A stretch of 64,000 nt of DNA from contig NZ_VOBR01000008.1 of the NCBI RefSeq assembly GCF_007845675.1, positions 1 through 64,000 on the forward strand, read 5' to 3'. Made by a program: the position numbers and the translations under genes. Below the pieces are notes generated by a model. It was not told where the DNA came from and made no database searches. It worked only from the letters and a program-made list of their open reading frames with translations. Positions 11,850 to 21,286 of the stretch are shown piece after piece. Position 1 is the first letter of the stretch; each line of letters starts with the position of its first letter. This DNA is from Lentzea tibetensis (GTDB lineage: Bacteria > Actinomycetota > Actinomycetes > Mycobacteriales > Pseudonocardiaceae).

Positions 11850-11862
11850 GGTCGGGCCCCCT

Positions 11863-12753
11863 CTATTCGTCGCCTGCGCCGAGCAGAACCGGCGCGTTGT
11901 CGATCAGTCGCGTCGAGCCCACCCGCGCGGCGACGAGCAGCCGGGCGTCGCCGTTCTCCGGCGCGGGCCCCAGGTCGGGGTCGCGCAGCTCCAGGTAGTC
12001 CAGCTCCACCAGCGGCGAGGCGTCGATGACGGACCTGGCGGTCTTCAGCACGGCCTCGGCGCCCTGCGCGCTCACGTGGGCGCCCGCGGACAACGCCGCG
12101 GACAAGGCGATCGCCGCCTGGCGCTGCTCGGGGTCGAGGTAGACGTTGCGCGACGACAGGGCCAGCCCGTCGAACTCGCGCACGGTCGGGACGCCGACCA
12201 CGTCGAGCGGGAAGTTCAGGTCCCGCACCATCTTCCTGATGAGCGTGAGCTGCTGGTAGTCCTTCTGCCCGAACACCGCGTAGTTCGGCCCGACGATGTT
12301 GAACAGCTTCGACACGACCGTCAGCACGCCGCCGAAGTGGCCGGGCCGGGAAGCGCCTTCCAGCTCGTCACCCAGCGGACCGGGCTCGACGGTGACCTGT
12401 GCGCCCGCCGGGTACATGTCCTCGACGGACGGTGCGAACACGAGGCCCACCCGCTCATCGCGGCAGATGTCCACATCGGACTCCAGCTGGCGCGGGTAGC
12501 GGTCGAGGTCCTCGGAAGGCCCGAACTGCAACGGGTTCACGAAGATCGAGACCACGACGACGGTGTTCTGGAGCACGTGGCACTCGCGCATCAGCTGGCG
12601 GTGCCCGGCGTGCAGCGCGCCCATCGTCGGCACGAGCACGACGTTGCGGCCCGCGCCGCGCAGCGCCCGGACGACGCGCCCGATCCTGGCCGGATCGCGG
12701 TGCACGGTGACGTCCGACGGGCTGTAGTCGTCCTTGGTCAGGGGCTTGGTCAT
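11863..12753 (-). CDS. panC: Pantothenate synthetase (pantoate-beta-alanine ligase)
   Basis: 296-residue ligase joining pantoate to beta-alanine with ATP through a pantoyl-adenylate. [14 protein letters not shown] (with the HIGH-like motif), [18 protein letters not shown] and [19 protein letters not shown] with KMSKS-like SSRN downstream are present. The start at 12753 lies three bases after the stop of the DUF2520 gene, implying coupling. PanB, the other pantothenate enzyme, is not in this window. Confidence 0.96.
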   Translation of the reverse strand: MTKPLTKDDYSPSDVTVHRDPARIGRVVRALRGAGRNVVLVPTMGALHAGHRQLMRECHVLQNTVVVVSIFVNPLQFGPSEDLDRYPRQLESDVDICRDERVGLVFAPSVEDMYPAGAQVTVEPGPLGDELEGASRPGHFGGVLTVVSKLFNIVGPNYAVFGQKDYQQLTLIRKMVRDLNFPLDVVGVPTVREFDGLALSSRNVYLDPEQRQAAIALSAALSAGAHVSAQGAEAVLKTARSVIDASPLVELDYLELRDPDLGPAPENGDARLLVAARVGSTRLIDNAPVLLGAGDE

Positions 12754-12756
12754 GCG

Positions 12757-13641
12757 TCAGTCCTCGAGGGTGGTGCGGACGTCTTCTGCGGTGTCGGGCT
12801 TCAGCAGCCCGGCCGCCTCTGCGCGGTCGGCCGTGCGGCGCGCGAGCACCTTGTACGCGGGCAGCACCTCGTGCTCGGCGAGCACGTCGAGGTGCTTGCG
12901 CAAGGTACCCGTGTCGCCGCGCGCGACCGGACCGGTCAGCGCGCGGTCGCCGTGGCGCAGCGCGTTGTCCAGTGCGGCCGACAGCAGCGGGCCGATGAGT
13001 CGCTCGGCGTCGGCGACGCCCGCCCCGGTGAGCAGGTCGACGGCGTCGCGGACGAGCGTGATCAGGTGGTTCGCGCCGTGCGCCAGCGCGGCGTGGTAGA
13101 GCGGCCGGATGGGCTCGGGGACGCGCACCGGCTCGGCGTCCATCTCGACGACCAGCGCCTCGCCGACGCTCCAGGCGGCCTCGTCGCCGTCGGCCGCGGT
13201 CACGCCGACGCACGCGGCGGTCATCCGCAGCAGGTCCTCGGAACGGCCGGTGAACGTCATCACGGGGTGCAGCGCCAGCGTCAGCGCGCCCAGCTCGGCG
13301 GCGGGCGCGAGCACGCCGACGCCTTGCGCGCCACTGGTGTGCACGATGATCTGCCCGGCGCGCAACGAGTTCGTGGCGACGAGACCGCGCACGAGACCAG
13401 CGAGCTCGTCGTCGGGAACGGCCAGCAGCACGAGGTCGGCGATGGCGGCGACACCGGGCGGATCGAGGATCGGGACGCCGGGCAGCAGCTCTTCGGCGCG
13501 CCGCAGCGAGTGGGAGGAGACGGCGGACGCACCGACGACCACGTGGCCCGTCCTGGCCAACGCGGCGCCGAGCACCGAGCCGACCCTGCCTGCCGAGATG
13601 ATCCCCACGGCGAGCCTGGCCGGACGTCCTGTCGCGTCCAT
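12757..13641 (-). CDS. Rossmann/DUF2520 protein, probable PanG-type ketopantoate reductase
   Basis: 294-residue two-domain protein. The N-terminal NAD(P)-binding domain has GIISAGRVGSVLGAAL, a glycine-rich turn, and the C-terminal half is DUF2520 (HPVMTFTG, YHAALAHGANHLITLV). It is the first gene of an operon with panC, panD and coaX, and the mycobacterial orthologue Rv3603c has the same place. PanG of Francisella, a DUF2520-type protein, has been reported as a ketopantoate reductase. The position suggests it makes pantoate here too; this is inference. Confidence 0.82.
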   Translation of the reverse strand: MDATGRPARLAVGIISAGRVGSVLGAALARTGHVVVGASAVSSHSLRRAEELLPGVPILDPPGVAAIADLVLLAVPDDELAGLVRGLVATNSLRAGQIIVHTSGAQGVGVLAPAAELGALTLALHPVMTFTGRSEDLLRMTAACVGVTAADGDEAAWSVGEALVVEMDAEPVRVPEPIRPLYHAALAHGANHLITLVRDAVDLLTGAGVADAERLIGPLLSAALDNALRHGDRALTGPVARGDTGTLRKHLDVLAEHEVLPAYKVLARRTADRAEAAGLLKPDTAEDVRTTLED

Positions 13642-13743
13642 GCGACTAACTCCTTCTGGCGTTCCAGTCCCTGAGCGGGTACCAGACGACGCCGACGAGG
13701 GTAAACCGGCGTTCTGGCCCGCGTACCGCGTCGGTGACGAGCT

Positions 13744-14895
13744 TCACCGGCGGGCGGCGGCGCGGGCCGCCTGCAATGTCATCAGCAGCGTGCCGTGCCT
13801 GGTCTCGGCCTGCGCGTCGGCGGTGCCGCGGTCGATGCGGTGCCGCAGGAACGCCAGCTCCGTCACGGTCTCCTGGTAGGTCTTCACGGCGCGCGCGGCG
13901 TCCTCACCGGACTTGCGGCGCACCGCGCGCTGCCAGCTCCGGCGGCCGGGCAGGCTCGCCAGCAGCGACACCTCGCTCGCCGCGATCCACCTGTTCATCG
14001 CCATCGCGGGCAGCTGCTCGGCGACGATCCGCTGCTCGCGGCGGCGCTGCCAGACGACGAGCGTCAGCGTTCCGGCGAACACCGGCACCATGATCAGGAA
14101 GTACAGGTTGATGAAGTCGGACCCGGTGCCGACGGTCGTGGAGAAGTTCCACAGCGCGTGCAGCCCGATGGCCCCCAGGTAGCCGAGGACCGGAGCGAAG
14201 ATCCGCACGTTGCGGCTGCTCGTGACGGCCGCGACACCGATGCCGATGCCGGTCATCGCGGTGAACAGCGGGTGCGCGAACGGCGACAGCACGCCGCGCA
14301 GGATGAACAACGCGATCACGCCGCCCTCGGCGTTGCCGAACCCGCTGCTCTCGAAGATCCGGCCGAAGTACCAGATGTTCTCGGTGAACGCGAAGCCCGC
14401 CGCGGTGATGCCCGCGTAGACCATGCCGTCGACGACACCGTCGTACTCGTGCCTGCGCCGCAGGTAGATCGCGAGCAGGAACACGCCCTTGGCGGTCTCC
14501 TCGATGATCGGCGCGCCGAAGATCGCCGCGAAGTCCCGCCCGTCGGTGTTCGTGATCAACGCGCCGAGCACCTGCGTGGTCTGGTTGAACACGAGGCTCG
14601 TGATCGTGGCACCGCACGCACCCCAGAGGAACGCGTACAGCAGCATCCGCCCCGGTTCCGGCTCCCAGCGGTCGATCCACAGGAAAGCGCTCACCACGAA
14701 CGCGACCGGGATCAGCGCGGCGGCGGCACCGATCGCCACCGGCAGCAGGCCGAGCGAAGACGTGCCGAGCCCGAAGAGGACCAGTCCGCAGACGGCCAGC
14801 GCGACCAGCCCGACGACGGGGAGGAGGACCGTCCAGCGGCGTTGTTCGATGCGCTTGCGGGTTGGCGGCGTCGGCTCGTAGTCGGCGTCGTTCAC
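13744..14895 (-). CDS. PrsW-family intramembrane metalloprotease
   Basis: 383-residue membrane protein with about eight hydrophobic segments between residues 22 and 285, then a 95-residue cytoplasmic basic tail. The family's metal and catalytic motifs are in place: EE in GAPIIEETAKG (residues 132-133), FTEN, the histidine in FAHPLFTA and the late HALWN. PrsW proteins cleave membrane substrates such as anti-sigma factors in Bacillus; the substrate here is unknown and no anti-sigma gene is adjacent. It is transcribed divergently from the MidA-like gene with only 28 bases between the starts. Confidence 0.87.
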   Translation of the reverse strand: MNDADYEPTPPTRKRIEQRRWTVLLPVVGLVALAVCGLVLFGLGTSSLGLLPVAIGAAAALIPVAFVVSAFLWIDRWEPEPGRMLLYAFLWGACGATITSLVFNQTTQVLGALITNTDGRDFAAIFGAPIIEETAKGVFLLAIYLRRRHEYDGVVDGMVYAGITAAGFAFTENIWYFGRIFESSGFGNAEGGVIALFILRGVLSPFAHPLFTAMTGIGIGVAAVTSSRNVRIFAPVLGYLGAIGLHALWNFSTTVGTGSDFINLYFLIMVPVFAGTLTLVVWQRRREQRIVAEQLPAMAMNRWIAASEVSLLASLPGRRSWQRAVRRKSGEDAARAVKTYQETVTELAFLRHRIDRGTADAQAETRHGTLLMTLQAARAAARR

Positions 14896-14923
14896 GGGGG
14901 AACCTTAGAGGCACACTTGTCCG

Positions 14924-15847
14924 GTGCTCGACCGGGAAGCGGCTTGGCGATCAGCTCTTTACGGACCCGACGGGTTCTTCACCCGAGGTGAGCGGCCTTC
15001 CGACCACTTCAGGACGGCCCCGCTCATCGGTCCCGAGCTCGCATCCGCCCTGCTCGAACTGCTGGCGCGGGTCGACCGAGCGCTCGGGTCTCCGCCGGTC
15101 GTCGACTTCGTGGACGTCGGCGCGGGCGGCGGAGAGCTCGCGGCGGCCGTGCGCGCGCTGGCGACGGGCTCGCTCGGATCACGCCTTCAGGTGACAGCGG
15201 TGGACGTCGGGCCGCGGGTCGAGCTGCCGGGCGTGCGGTGGACGTCATCGGTGCCGTCCTGCATCGGCCTGCTGGTCGCGCACGAGTGGCTGGACGCGAT
15301 TCCCTGCCCGGTGGTGCGGGGACCGTCCGACGACCCCTGGCTGGCCTCCTGGTGGCCGCTGGAGGCCGGCGGGTGGGCCGAGGTGGGTGCACCGCGTGAC
15401 GAGGCGTGGACGTCCGCTGTGGCGGCGGTGACCGGCGCGGCGCTGGCGATCGACTACGGGCACACGATCGAGTGCCGGCGGCCGACGCTCACCGGGTACC
15501 GGGACGGGCGGCAGGTCGAGCCGGTGTTCGACGGCTCGTGCGACATCACCGCGCACGTCGCGTTCGACTCCGCCGCGGCGGCGGCCGGCGGCGATCACGT
15601 GCTGATCTCGCAACGGGACGCGCTGCCCGCACTCGGCCTGGCCGGCGACGTGCCGCCGCTGTCCGACCCGATGGCCTGGCTGTCCGCCACGGCGCGCGCG
15701 GGCCGGATCGCCGAACTGCGGGCCGTCGGCGGCCTGGGCGACTTCGGCTGGCTGCTGCACGCGACCGGCCCCGTGCGGGTCGCGGACCTGCTGCCGCCGC
15801 TGCCTGCGTGGCGTCCGAATCCCGCCAGCTTTCCGGGCCCGCGCTGA
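14924..15847 (+). CDS. MidA/NDUFAF7-like SAM-dependent methyltransferase
   Basis: 307-residue protein of the DUF185/MidA family. The N-terminal segment GFFTRGERPSDHFRTAPLIG corresponds to the conserved GYYT...FTAP region, and the SAM-binding loop is DVGAGGGEL at residues 64-72. LLVAHEWLDAIPCPVV matches the family's ANEllDALP block and LAIDYGH its later acidic motif. Mitochondrial NDUFAF7 methylates an arginine of the complex I 49-kDa subunit, the NuoD homologue. Here a NuoD-like gene lies two genes downstream on the same strand. The start is tentative because the promoter must fit in 28 bases. Confidence 0.82.
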   Translation: MLDREAAWRSALYGPDGFFTRGERPSDHFRTAPLIGPELASALLELLARVDRALGSPPVVDFVDVGAGGGELAAAVRALATGSLGSRLQVTAVDVGPRVELPGVRWTSSVPSCIGLLVAHEWLDAIPCPVVRGPSDDPWLASWWPLEAGGWAEVGAPRDEAWTSAVAAVTGAALAIDYGHTIECRRPTLTGYRDGRQVEPVFDGSCDITAHVAFDSAAAAAGGDHVLISQRDALPALGLAGDVPPLSDPMAWLSATARAGRIAELRAVGGLGDFGWLLHATGPVRVADLLPPLPAWRPNPASFPGPR

Positions 15848-15861
15848 GCAGCCTGGAAGGC

Positions 15862-16284
15862 ATGAGGATTCACGCGATTCCGGTTTCCGCCGCGATGGAC
15901 GACCCCGGCCGCGAGCACCGCGACTCCGAGCCCGGCGTGCCGCTGCGGTGCTGTCTGCGCAAGTCGCTGCCCGGCGAGCCCGTGTGGCTGTTCCGCTACT
16001 CACCCTCGGCGGGCAAGGGCCCGTACGCCGAGGTCGGCCCGGTCTTCACGCACGTCACCTGCCCGACAGTCCCCCAGTCCGACGATCTCCCCGCAGAACT
16101 GCTGAACAACTCCCGCGTGCTGCGTGCCTACAACGCGGCCGGGCAGATCCACGACGGGCACGTCGTCGAGCCCGGATCGTTCGCTCGCGCGATCGAGGAG
16201 TCGTTCAACGATCCGGCCGTCGACAGCCTGCAGGTCCGCAGCCTGTCGCACGGCTGCTTCCTGTTCGCGATCAGCCGCTCGTAG
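15862..16284 (+). CDS. DUF1203-like protein
   Basis: 140-residue soluble protein, in layout like DUF1203 (VPLRCCLRKSLPGEPVWLFRYSPS, GPYAEVGPVFTHVTC, then LRAYNAAGQI). A Cys-Cys pair and two further cysteines could bind metal. It begins 14 bases after the MidA-like stop and ends just before the NuoD-like gene, so the three are probably co-transcribed. An AGG-rich site lies very close to the ATG, so the exact start is uncertain. Function is unknown for the family. Confidence 0.72.
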   Translation: MRIHAIPVSAAMDDPGREHRDSEPGVPLRCCLRKSLPGEPVWLFRYSPSAGKGPYAEVGPVFTHVTCPTVPQSDDLPAELLNNSRVLRAYNAAGQIHDGHVVEPGSFARAIEESFNDPAVDSLQVRSLSHGCFLFAISRS

Positions 16285-16299
16285 CGGCCGTGAAACCAT

Positions 16300-17394
16300 G
16301 TGCGGGTGAGTGACCAGATCACCGTCGGGGTGGGTGCGGGGGCGAAGTACCTGGGCGTCGACCAGGTGGTCGACCTGGGGCCGCTGCACCCCTCCGCGCA
16401 CGGCGCGTACCGGCTGCGCCTGACGGTGTCCGGAGCCGACCCGGTGATCACCGAGGCCACCCCGCTCGTCGGCCACCTGCACCGCGGCGCCGAGAAGCTG
16501 TTCGAGGTGCGCGACTACCGCCAGGTGCTGACGCTCGCCAACCGGCACGACTGGCTGGCCGCGTTCTGCAACGAGCTGGCCGTCGCGCTGGCCGTGGAGC
16601 GGATGACCGGCATGGACGTGCCGCTGCGCGCCCAGTGGCTGCGCGCGCTGCTGTGCGAGCTGAACCGGCTGATGGCGCACATGGTGTTCCTGACCCCGCT
16701 CGCTCCCGCGGCCGCACAACACCGCGAGGCGATCCAGTCCGTCATGGAGGAGGCGTCCGGCGGCCGGATCCACTTCATGTTCAACCGCATCGGCGGCCTG
16801 CGCGAGGACGTCCCGGCAGGCTGGACGGACCGGGTCCGCCACGCGTTGTCGACGGTCGACGTCGACGCGCTCGCCATCGATGAGGGCCGCCTCGCCGGTC
16901 TGGGCGTCCTGTCCCGCGAGGCGGCGCTCGCGCACGGCGTGACCGGCCCGATCGGGCGGGCTTCCGGCGTGGACTTCGACCTGCGCCGCGACGACCCGCT
17001 GCCCGCCTACCGCGAGCTGGACGTGCGCCCGGTCGTCCGCACCGAGGGCGACGCGCTGGCCCGTGTGCGCTGCCTGCTCGACGAGGCGCGCCAGTCGATC
17101 CGGCTCGCCACCGACTGTCTCGCGAAGCTGCCGTCCGGGCCGGTGAACGTGCGGCTGCCCAAGGCCGTCAAGGCACCGGAGGGCTCGGTCTACACGTGGG
17201 TGGAGGCCCCGCTGGGGACGTCCGGCGTGCACCTGTCCTCGCGCGGCGAGAAGACCCCGTGGCGGCTGAAGCTGCGCACCCCGTCGTTCAACAACGTCCA
17301 GGCGCTGTCCGCGCTGCTGCCCGGCACGCGCGTGCGGGACCTGCCGCAGGTGCTCGGGTCGTTCGCCGTGGTCGTCGGCGACATCGACAAGTAG
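16300..17394 (+). CDS. NuoD-like protein (NADH dehydrogenase 49-kDa subunit / hydrogenase large-subunit fold)
   Basis: 364 residues against about 430 for housekeeping NuoD, with the missing length mainly at the N-terminus. The quinone-site motif survives as [13 protein letters not shown] (about residues 28-39), and the conserved arginine segment as [16 protein letters not shown] with Arg62. The C-terminal [15 protein letters not shown]...VVVGDIDK block is also typical. GTG codons at 16300 and 16306 are both possible starts. No other nuo genes surround it, so it is an orphan paralogue rather than part of a complex I operon. It may serve a partial dehydrogenase or have a different job. Confidence 0.82.
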   Translation: MRVSDQITVGVGAGAKYLGVDQVVDLGPLHPSAHGAYRLRLTVSGADPVITEATPLVGHLHRGAEKLFEVRDYRQVLTLANRHDWLAAFCNELAVALAVERMTGMDVPLRAQWLRALLCELNRLMAHMVFLTPLAPAAAQHREAIQSVMEEASGGRIHFMFNRIGGLREDVPAGWTDRVRHALSTVDVDALAIDEGRLAGLGVLSREAALAHGVTGPIGRASGVDFDLRRDDPLPAYRELDVRPVVRTEGDALARVRCLLDEARQSIRLATDCLAKLPSGPVNVRLPKAVKAPEGSVYTWVEAPLGTSGVHLSSRGEKTPWRLKLRTPSFNNVQALSALLPGTRVRDLPQVLGSFAVVVGDIDK

Positions 17395-17398
17395 CCGG

Positions 17399-19120
17399 TC
17401 AGTCCTCGCGGCGGCGACGCCTGCGCGGCGCCTCACCGCCACCCAGCGACGCCAGCAGCTCGCTCACGGACTTGCCGTCCGCGTGCGCGCCGGACGGGTC
17501 GTCCACGGCCGCGCGACGGCCACCGCCGCCGGTCATCTCGGACGCGGTGAGACCGGACGCGACGCGACGGCCACCGGTCATCTCGCTGGCGGTCACCCGC
17601 CGCCCGCCGGTCATCTCGGACGCCGTCACCCGGCGGCCGCCCGTGCTCTCGGCGGCAGGGGCCTCAGGCGCCGCACGACGGCCCGTGCGCTCCGAGCTGG
17701 AGGACAGGTCGGGTGCGGCCCGGCGACCGGTGCGCTCGGAGCTGGAGGAGAGATCAGGGGCGGCACGACGGCCGGTCGGCTGGTCCGGGTCGATGGTCTC
17801 CCACGAACCGCTGCGCTGCGGCGCCTGCCGCTCGGCAGGACGCTCAGCGGGGCGCTCGGCCGGACGCTCGTCGGCACGGCGACGGCCCGCTGCGGGCGGC
17901 ACCTGCGTGCGGGACTCGGCGGCCAGCGTCTCGCGGCTGATCATCTCGGTGCGCTCGGCGACCCGCGAACGGCGCTCGGCCGACCCGGGCAGCGGCTGGG
18001 ACACCTGCGGGAGCGGCTGAGAGGCCTGCGGAGCGGGCTTGGCGGCCTGCGGCAGCGGCTGCGACGCCTGGGGCGCGGCGGCCGGCTGCTGCGGCGGCTT
18101 GGGCCGCTGCACGAACTCCGTGCGGTCGACCCGCTCGGTCCGCTGAGCCTGGGCCTGCAGCGGCTGGGACATCGGCTGGGACGGCTGGGCAGGGGCGAGC
18201 CGGGCCGCGACGTTCTCGGTCGTGCCGCGCGGCGCGATGCGCGGCTCAGCACCCTCGAAGCGGTTGGCGCGCGTCGGCGGTTCCGGCGTGGCGTTGATCG
18301 TGATCCGCTCCGGCTGGCCCATGGCCGCGCGGGCGGGCTCGGGACGGGCGACCCGCGTGGACGGCTGCGGCTCGCGGCGCTGCGGGTCCTGCTTGGGGGC
18401 CTCGCGGCGGGCGACAGCGGGCTGCGGGCGCGGCTGCGGCGCCGAACGCGTCGGCTCGGGGCGCGCGGGCTCGGGACGGGCGGCCTCGCGGCGCGGCTGC
18501 TGGATCTTCACCTCGTGCGCGACGCGTTCGATCAGCTCGGTGCGCTCGGACGGCTTCTCGGCCGGAATCTTCACGACCGGCTTCGACGTGCCCGCGGTGA
18601 TGATCCGCTTGCTCTCACCGGTGGTCAGGCGGGACCCCTCGCCCAGCGACCGCAGGCGGGTCGACTCGGCGCGCAACGCGACGCGCTCGACGAGGACGTC
18701 ACCGCCCAGCAGTGCTTCCAGGTTGTCCCGCAGCGCGCGGAGGTCGGCGCGCAGTGACTCGATGTCCCCTCGGGACTCCTCCTCGATCCGCTTGCGGGTC
18801 TCGGTCTCGATCTCCAGCTCGTACTCGCGCCTGGCCGCGACCTCGCGCTCCAGCTCGAGCTCGTAGACGGACTGGAGGTCCGCCACCTCGTCGTCGCGGT
18901 CGCTGACCTGTCTGCGGTACTTCGCGGCGAGGAACGCGCCCACCAGGGCGGCCCACAGAGCAGCGACCACGGCGAGCCGCAGCATCCGCGCGCTGTCGCT
19001 GAGCACGAGCACCGCGGCCGCCACGAGGGCGAGCGCCAGTGCAGCTACTAACAGCAATCGTCCGGAGCCACGACCGTGATCTTGTTGCTCGTCGTCGTAC
19101 GACGCGCCGCCACCGGTCAT
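17399..19120 (-). CDS. DUF6779-type membrane protein with coiled coil and repetitive tail
   Basis: 573-residue protein in the position of M. tuberculosis Rv3604c. Two transmembrane helices (about residues 22-40 and 48-66) are followed by a charged coiled coil rich in Glu/Arg (70-145). A long Pro/Arg/Gln-rich region comes next, and the C-terminal part has tandem repeats: TGRRAAPDLSSSSER twice, then TGGRRVTASEM several times, ending in HADGKSVSELLASLGGG and a run of basic residues. It is the last gene of the long fol operon, 50 bases after DUF3180. Function unknown; the layout suggests a membrane-anchored scaffold with a disordered cytoplasmic tail. Confidence 0.8.
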   Translation of the reverse strand: MTGGGASYDDEQQDHGRGSGRLLLVAALALALVAAAVLVLSDSARMLRLAVVAALWAALVGAFLAAKYRRQVSDRDDEVADLQSVYELELEREVAARREYELEIETETRKRIEEESRGDIESLRADLRALRDNLEALLGGDVLVERVALRAESTRLRSLGEGSRLTTGESKRIITAGTSKPVVKIPAEKPSERTELIERVAHEVKIQQPRREAARPEPARPEPTRSAPQPRPQPAVARREAPKQDPQRREPQPSTRVARPEPARAAMGQPERITINATPEPPTRANRFEGAEPRIAPRGTTENVAARLAPAQPSQPMSQPLQAQAQRTERVDRTEFVQRPKPPQQPAAAPQASQPLPQAAKPAPQASQPLPQVSQPLPGSAERRSRVAERTEMISRETLAAESRTQVPPAAGRRRADERPAERPAERPAERQAPQRSGSWETIDPDQPTGRRAAPDLSSSSERTGRRAAPDLSSSSERTGRRAAPEAPAAESTGGRRVTASEMTGGRRVTASEMTGGRRVASGLTASEMTGGGGRRAAVDDPSGAHADGKSVSELLASLGGGEAPRRRRRRED

Positions 19121-19170
19121 GGGGTCTACGGTACCCCGTAGTTATCCGACTGAGACCTACGCATAGGTAT

Positions 19171-19623
19171 CTAGTCCTTTCCCGGTGTCTCCGTAGGCGT
19201 CTTGCAGCAGTGCTCCAGCCACAGCGCGGCAGCCGTCAGAGCGAGCGCGGACAACAGTCCGACAACCCCGCTGACCAGGTCGTTCCCCGCGGCCTCGAAC
19301 TCGTCGCGCACCGGGAAGACGTAGATCAGCAGTCCACTCCAGACGCCGGACATGATCGCGCCGAGAACCGAGGAGGCCTTCGCCAGCGCGACCGCGCGGG
19401 CCGCCGTCAGCGGCTGCACCGGACGGGCGCCTGCGCGGCGTTCGATCCTGGCGCGCAACGAGAACGCGAGCAGCGTCTCCACGATCGCGATCACGAAGAG
19501 TGTGCTTCCCGCCAGCAACGGCAAGGGCGGCAACGTGTCGTACGCGAGCCTGAGCAGCAGATGGGCCAGCAGACCTGCCACGACGGCGATGCCGACCAGG
19601 TCGCGCGACTTGGTGAACCTCAC
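19171..19623 (-). CDS. DUF3180 membrane protein
   Basis: About 150 residues with four hydrophobic helices (around residues 10-28, 33-52, 78-100 and 112-132), matching DUF3180 (Rv3605c). I place the start at GTG 19623 (RFTKSRDLVG follows), four bases after the folK stop; an upstream TTG at 19635 overlaps folK. The C-terminal tail is short and Thr/Pro rich with a Cys-Cys pair. It is conserved next to folK across actinobacteria, but no function is established. Confidence 0.84.
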   Translation of the reverse strand: MRFTKSRDLVGIAVVAGLLAHLLLRLAYDTLPPLPLLAGSTLFVIAIVETLLAFSLRARIERRAGARPVQPLTAARAVALAKASSVLGAIMSGVWSGLLIYVFPVRDEFEAAGNDLVSGVVGLLSALALTAAALWLEHCCKTPTETPGKD

Positions 19624-19627
19624 CTGT

Positions 19628-20113
19628 TCATCCAACCCGAAGCACGAGGTCGGTGCGGCGGTGCACGCCGTCCGCGCTGAACTCCAGCTGGTCCACCCGG
19701 CCGCGACCGGGCAGCACCGCGTCCGGATCGATGTCGAGCCATGGGATCAGGACGGTCGCGCGTTCGTGCGCACCGGGGTGCGGCAACAACAACACAGGAT
19801 CATCCGATCGCACGTCGTCCACCGTCACGACGTCCACGTCCAGCGTGCGCGGGCCCCAGCGCAGCGTCCGCACCCGCCCGGAAGCGTCCTCGACGGCCTG
19901 TCCGCGGCGCAGCCAGCCCCGTTCGTCCACATCGGGCGATTCCACGACGAGCACGGCGTTGAGGAAGTCCGGCTGGTCCGTCACACCCCACGGCGCCGTC
20001 TCGTACACCGGGGACACGGCGACGAGCACGTCGGCGAAACCGTCGACCGCCTGCTGGAGGAAACCCAGCCGGTCGCCCATGTTCGAGCCGATCGACAGGA
20101 CCGCCCTGCTCAT
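19628..20113 (-). CDS. folK: 2-amino-4-hydroxy-6-hydroxymethyldihydropteridine diphosphokinase
   Basis: 161-residue HPPK, transferring pyrophosphate from ATP to the pterin in folate synthesis. Landmarks: [20 protein letters not shown] at the N-terminus, [37 protein letters not shown] (ATP and Mg ligands) and [16 protein letters not shown]. The ATG at 20113 overlaps the folB stop as ATGA. Confidence 0.96.
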   Translation of the reverse strand: MSRAVLSIGSNMGDRLGFLQQAVDGFADVLVAVSPVYETAPWGVTDQPDFLNAVLVVESPDVDERGWLRRGQAVEDASGRVRTLRWGPRTLDVDVVTVDDVRSDDPVLLLPHPGAHERATVLIPWLDIDPDAVLPGRGRVDQLEFSADGVHRRTDLVLRVG

Positions 20114-20481
20114 CGGGCCAGTCGCCGGGAACGCCGGATCGTCACCGTCACGTCGTCGAACGACAGCGGGATCGGCGCGTTCGGCTTGTGGATCGTCACC
20201 TCGGTGGCGTGCAGGCGCTCGTCCTCCATGACCGCGTCGGCGATCCTGCCCGCGACCGTCTCGATGAGATCGCACGGCGGCCCGCTGACGATGTCCGCGG
20301 CGCGCTGCGCCAGCTCGCCGTAGTGGACGGTCTCCTTGAGATCGTCCGTCGCGGCCGCCTTGCCCAGGTCCAGCCACAGGGTGATGTCCACGACGAAGTC
20401 CTGCCCGTCGCGCTTCTCCTGCTCGTACACGCCGTGGTGGCCGAACACGCGCAGCCCGGTCACCGTGATGCGGTCAGCCAC
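20110..20481 (-). CDS. folB: Dihydroneopterin aldolase
   Basis: 123-residue enzyme converting dihydroneopterin to 6-hydroxymethyl-dihydropterin. It has [23 protein letters not shown] with the conserved FGxHGVxxxE region, and the late catalytic lysine in [11 protein letters not shown]. The GTG at 20481 overlaps the folP end. It follows folP in the folE-folP-folB-folK order. Confidence 0.95.
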   Translation of the reverse strand: MADRITVTGLRVFGHHGVYEQEKRDGQDFVVDITLWLDLGKAAATDDLKETVHYGELAQRAADIVSGPPCDLIETVAGRIADAVMEDERLHATEVTIHKPNAPIPLSFDDVTVTIRRSRRLAR

Positions 20482-21286
20482 GGGTCCACGCCCCGGCGAC
20501 CGCGACGGCGTCCAGGGACCTGTCCACGTCGTGCACGCGCACTCCCCACGCCCCGGCGAAGGCGGCCAGCGCCGACACGGCGGCGGTGGCGTCCTCGCGG
20601 CCGTCCGGTGCCCGCTCGCCGAGCAGCGTCCCGAGGAACCTCTTGCGGGACGCGCCGACGAGCACCGGGAAACCGATCGAGATCAGCTCGTCCAGCCGGT
20701 TGAGCAGCTGCCAGTTGTGCTCGGTCTTCTTCGCGAACCCCAGTCCTGGGTCGAGCACGATGTCGTCCTCCGACACACCCGCGCGCACCGCGGCGTCCAC
20801 CCGCGCGAGCAGCTCCTCGCGAACGTCGGAGACGACGTCGTCGTAGGTGGCCAGCGAGTCCATCTCGGTGCTGTGGCCGCGCCAGTGCATCAGGATCCAC
20901 GGGACTCCGGCCGACGCGACCACGGACGCCATGTCCGGGTCCGCGAGCCCGCCGGACACGTCGTTCACGATCGAGGCACCCGCCTCCAGCGCGGCCGAGG
21001 CCACCGAGGCGCGCATGGTGTCCACGGACACCGGAACGCCCTCCGCGACCAGCGCGCGGATCACCGGCACCACGCGTGCGATCTCGACGTCCGGGTCGAC
21101 CCGGACCGCACCCGGCCGCGTCGACTCGCCGCCGACGTCGATCAGGTCGGCGCCGCGCTTGTGCATCGCGACGCCGTGCGCCACGGCGTCCGCCACGTCG
21201 AGGTAGCGGCCCCCGTCGGAGAACGAGTCCGGGGTGACGTTCAGCACGCCCATCACGACGCAGCGGGAGGGCCTGGGGAGGCTCAT
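20474..21286 (-). CDS. folP: Dihydropteroate synthase
   Basis: 270-residue TIM-barrel enzyme condensing the pterin pyrophosphate with p-aminobenzoate; the sulfonamide target. Motifs: [57 protein letters not shown] and GASRKRFLG, all complete. The ATG at 21286 overlaps the folE stop as ATGA. A longer upstream extension is open but has no ribosome site. Confidence 0.97.
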   Translation of the reverse strand: MSLPRPSRCVVMGVLNVTPDSFSDGGRYLDVADAVAHGVAMHKRGADLIDVGGESTRPGAVRVDPDVEIARVVPVIRALVAEGVPVSVDTMRASVASAALEAGASIVNDVSGGLADPDMASVVASAGVPWILMHWRGHSTEMDSLATYDDVVSDVREELLARVDAAVRAGVSEDDIVLDPGLGFAKKTEHNWQLLNRLDELISIGFPVLVGASRKRFLGTLLGERAPDGREDATAAVSALAAFAGAWGVRVHDVDRSLDAVAVAGAWTRG

